Shown here: positions 62,900-64,000 of the stretch, piece after piece
Layout of the letters: each line of letters begins with the position of its first letter
How positions within the stretch are numbered: the first letter of the stretch is position 1
DNA from: Anoplopoma fimbria
Taxonomy: Eukaryota; Chordata; Actinopteri; Perciformes; Anoplopomatidae
NCBI RefSeq assembly: GCF_027596085.1
Contig: NC_072469.1
Coordinates: 19,819,281 to 19,883,280 of the forward strand
Reading direction: 5' to 3'
Length of the DNA stretch: 64,000 nucleotides
The notes under the pieces: generated by a model
Seen by the model: the letters and a program-made list of their open reading frames with translations, nothing else
The model's database searches: none
Told to the model about the DNA's origin: nothing
Translations under genes and position numbers: made by a program

Positions 62900-63155
62900 G
62901 TGCGAGGGCAAGGTAGTTCTCCAATCAGAGGGTCGGTGGTTCGATACCCGGCTTCAGCAGTCGATGTGTCCTTGGGCAAGACACTTAACCCCAAGTTGCT
63001 CCTGAAGGCTTGCCATCGGTGTGGATGTTGCATGAATGTTAGTTAGAGTCTGATGGTGGCAGCTTGATGGTAGCCTGTCATCAGTGTGTGAATGGGTGAA
63101 TGATATGTAATATACTACTGATTGTAAGTCTGCTAAATGACTGTAATGTAATGTG
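62900..63155 (+). mobile_element. tRNA-derived SINE with damaged 5' end
   Basis: A polymerase III B box GGTTCGATACC lies at about 62938-62949. It is followed by the body words TGTCCTTGGGCAAGACACTT and AACCCCAAGTTGCTCC, typical of teleost SINEs, and it ends in TCTGCTAAATGACTGTAATG. The A-box part is shortened (GGCAAGGTAGTTCTCCAATC), consistent with an internal deletion, so this copy is probably inactive. Confidence 0.75.
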
Positions 63156-63201
63156 TCCTAGGGCGATCCAGAAGGGTTGCCAATAGAACCAAAAATACTC
63201 C

Positions 63202-63333
63202 TATAAGAAAGGAGATGCACTTATGACTTCTGGTGACTAGTAGTTCTCTTGAATACCTATGTTGAATACACTTCCTGTAAGTCGCTTTGGATAAAAGCGT
63301 CTGCTAAATGACTGTAATGTAATGTAATGTAAT
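63202..63333 (+). mobile_element. LINE 3' tail fragment 1
   Basis: It begins AAGAAAGGAGATGCACTTAT and ends in GTAAGTCGCTTTGGATAAAA, GCGTCTGCTAAATGACT and (GTAAT)n. It matches the reverse complement of the LINE 3' end at 8.7 kb. Confidence 0.75.
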
Positions 63334-63686
63334 CATACGCCAAAAAGGTTTTAGGGAAGGGTCAAACATAGAAACAAAAATAAAAGGAACAATGTAGAGT
63401 TATAAGAATACCAGCCTATGCAGGGTTTTAATAGTAAGTAGAAACTCACTCAGCTGAACACATACTCAGGGCGAGTTTCTACCACAGAGTGATGCACAAT
63501 TTAGTTGCCAGACTTTAGGGATATTGGTGCAGGAGTTAAATGATCAGAAATCTATAATGGAACCAAACCATAAAAGTAAATTGCTGCATCACTAAGGAAG
63601 TACATAATGAAAAAGAAATTGCTCAACTTTTGAGTGGAGGGAGCATTGATTTGACTCTGGCAAATAGCAACTCTAAATGTGCTTAC

Positions 63687-63881
63687 TGAGAAAAACTATA
63701 CTTTTGCTCTGGTTTATGCTTTAAGATGCTTGTTTAAGAAAGGAGATGCACTTATGACTTCTGGTGACTAGTAGTTCTCTTGAATACCTATGTTGAATAC
63801 ACTTCCTGTAAGTCGCTTTGGATAAAAGCGTCTGCTAAATGACTGTAATGTAATGTAATGTAATGTAATGTAATGTAATGT
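63687..63881 (+). mobile_element. LINE 3' tail fragment 2
   Basis: It starts further upstream than fragment 1 (ACTATACTTTTGCTCTGG, shared with the 8.8-kb element), then has the same body and a longer (GTAAT)n tail. The 9-bp insert ACCTATGTTG-like in both right-end copies is absent at 8.7 kb, so the two right-end copies share a subfamily. Confidence 0.75.
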
Positions 63882-64000
63882 GCGTCTTACCCTGTTAGAG
63901 ATGTTTGCTATTCCGTCCAGGAGATGGCGCCAGCTGGATGACCCGCAAGGCAAAGCACAGTCTGCTGGTCTCACATGATGGACCTCAGGATCACTTGTGG

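Overview
This window looks like teleost (probably percomorph) fish nuclear DNA. It holds spliced vertebrate genes with short introns and GT-AG junctions, very abundant long (CA)n/(TG)n microsatellites, tRNA-derived SINE and LINE 3' fragments of fish type, and several dispersed repeats common in spiny-rayed fish introns. Nothing prokaryotic or plasmid-like is present.

Layout. About 1-19 kb on the minus strand is the 5' end of a MYRIP-like gene. It has one clear coding exon (11268-11474), a likely upstream noncoding exon ending at 18681, and a purine-rich promoter region near 18.7-19.2 kb; no further MYRIP exon was found. From 19 to 30.5 kb I see only repeats and unannotated DNA. At 30.6-35.1 kb on the plus strand is a complete six-exon gene for a 182-residue secreted, strongly basic precursor. 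It has a TATA box, signal peptide, furin-type sites and a poly(A) signal, and I do not recognise its family. It is the most interesting item here.

At 42.8-46.4 kb a divergent pair shares a promoter of about 118 bp. The minus-strand member is the amino-terminal exon of SPAG16 (axonemal central-pair protein) and the plus-strand member is NDUFB4 (mitochondrial complex I). The gap holds a near-consensus RFX X-box, which fits a cilium gene. The end of the SPAG16 exon and the flanking intron lie in a local tandem duplication. NDUFB4 intron 1 carries a dispersed repeat whose interior has expanded into about 0.9 kb of a 23-bp minisatellite. HGD (homogentisate 1,2-dioxygenase) follows at 47.06-54.51 kb on the minus strand, tail to tail with NDUFB4, with all 14 coding exons readable and its iron ligands intact.

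From 54.5 to 64 kb there is no recognisable gene. It holds dispersed repeats, three long CA arrays, and several non-repetitive blocks rich in homeodomain and octamer motifs that look like conserved noncoding enhancers. The far right end carries a SINE and two LINE-tail fragments related to the LINE fragment at 8.7-9.2 kb.

The genes do not form one pathway; they are neighbours. NDUFB4-HGD is an ancient vertebrate neighbourhood, while its linkage to SPAG16 and MYRIP differs from human. Exon boundaries below were read by eye from frame, splice consensus and remembered homology; no alignment or database search was run.
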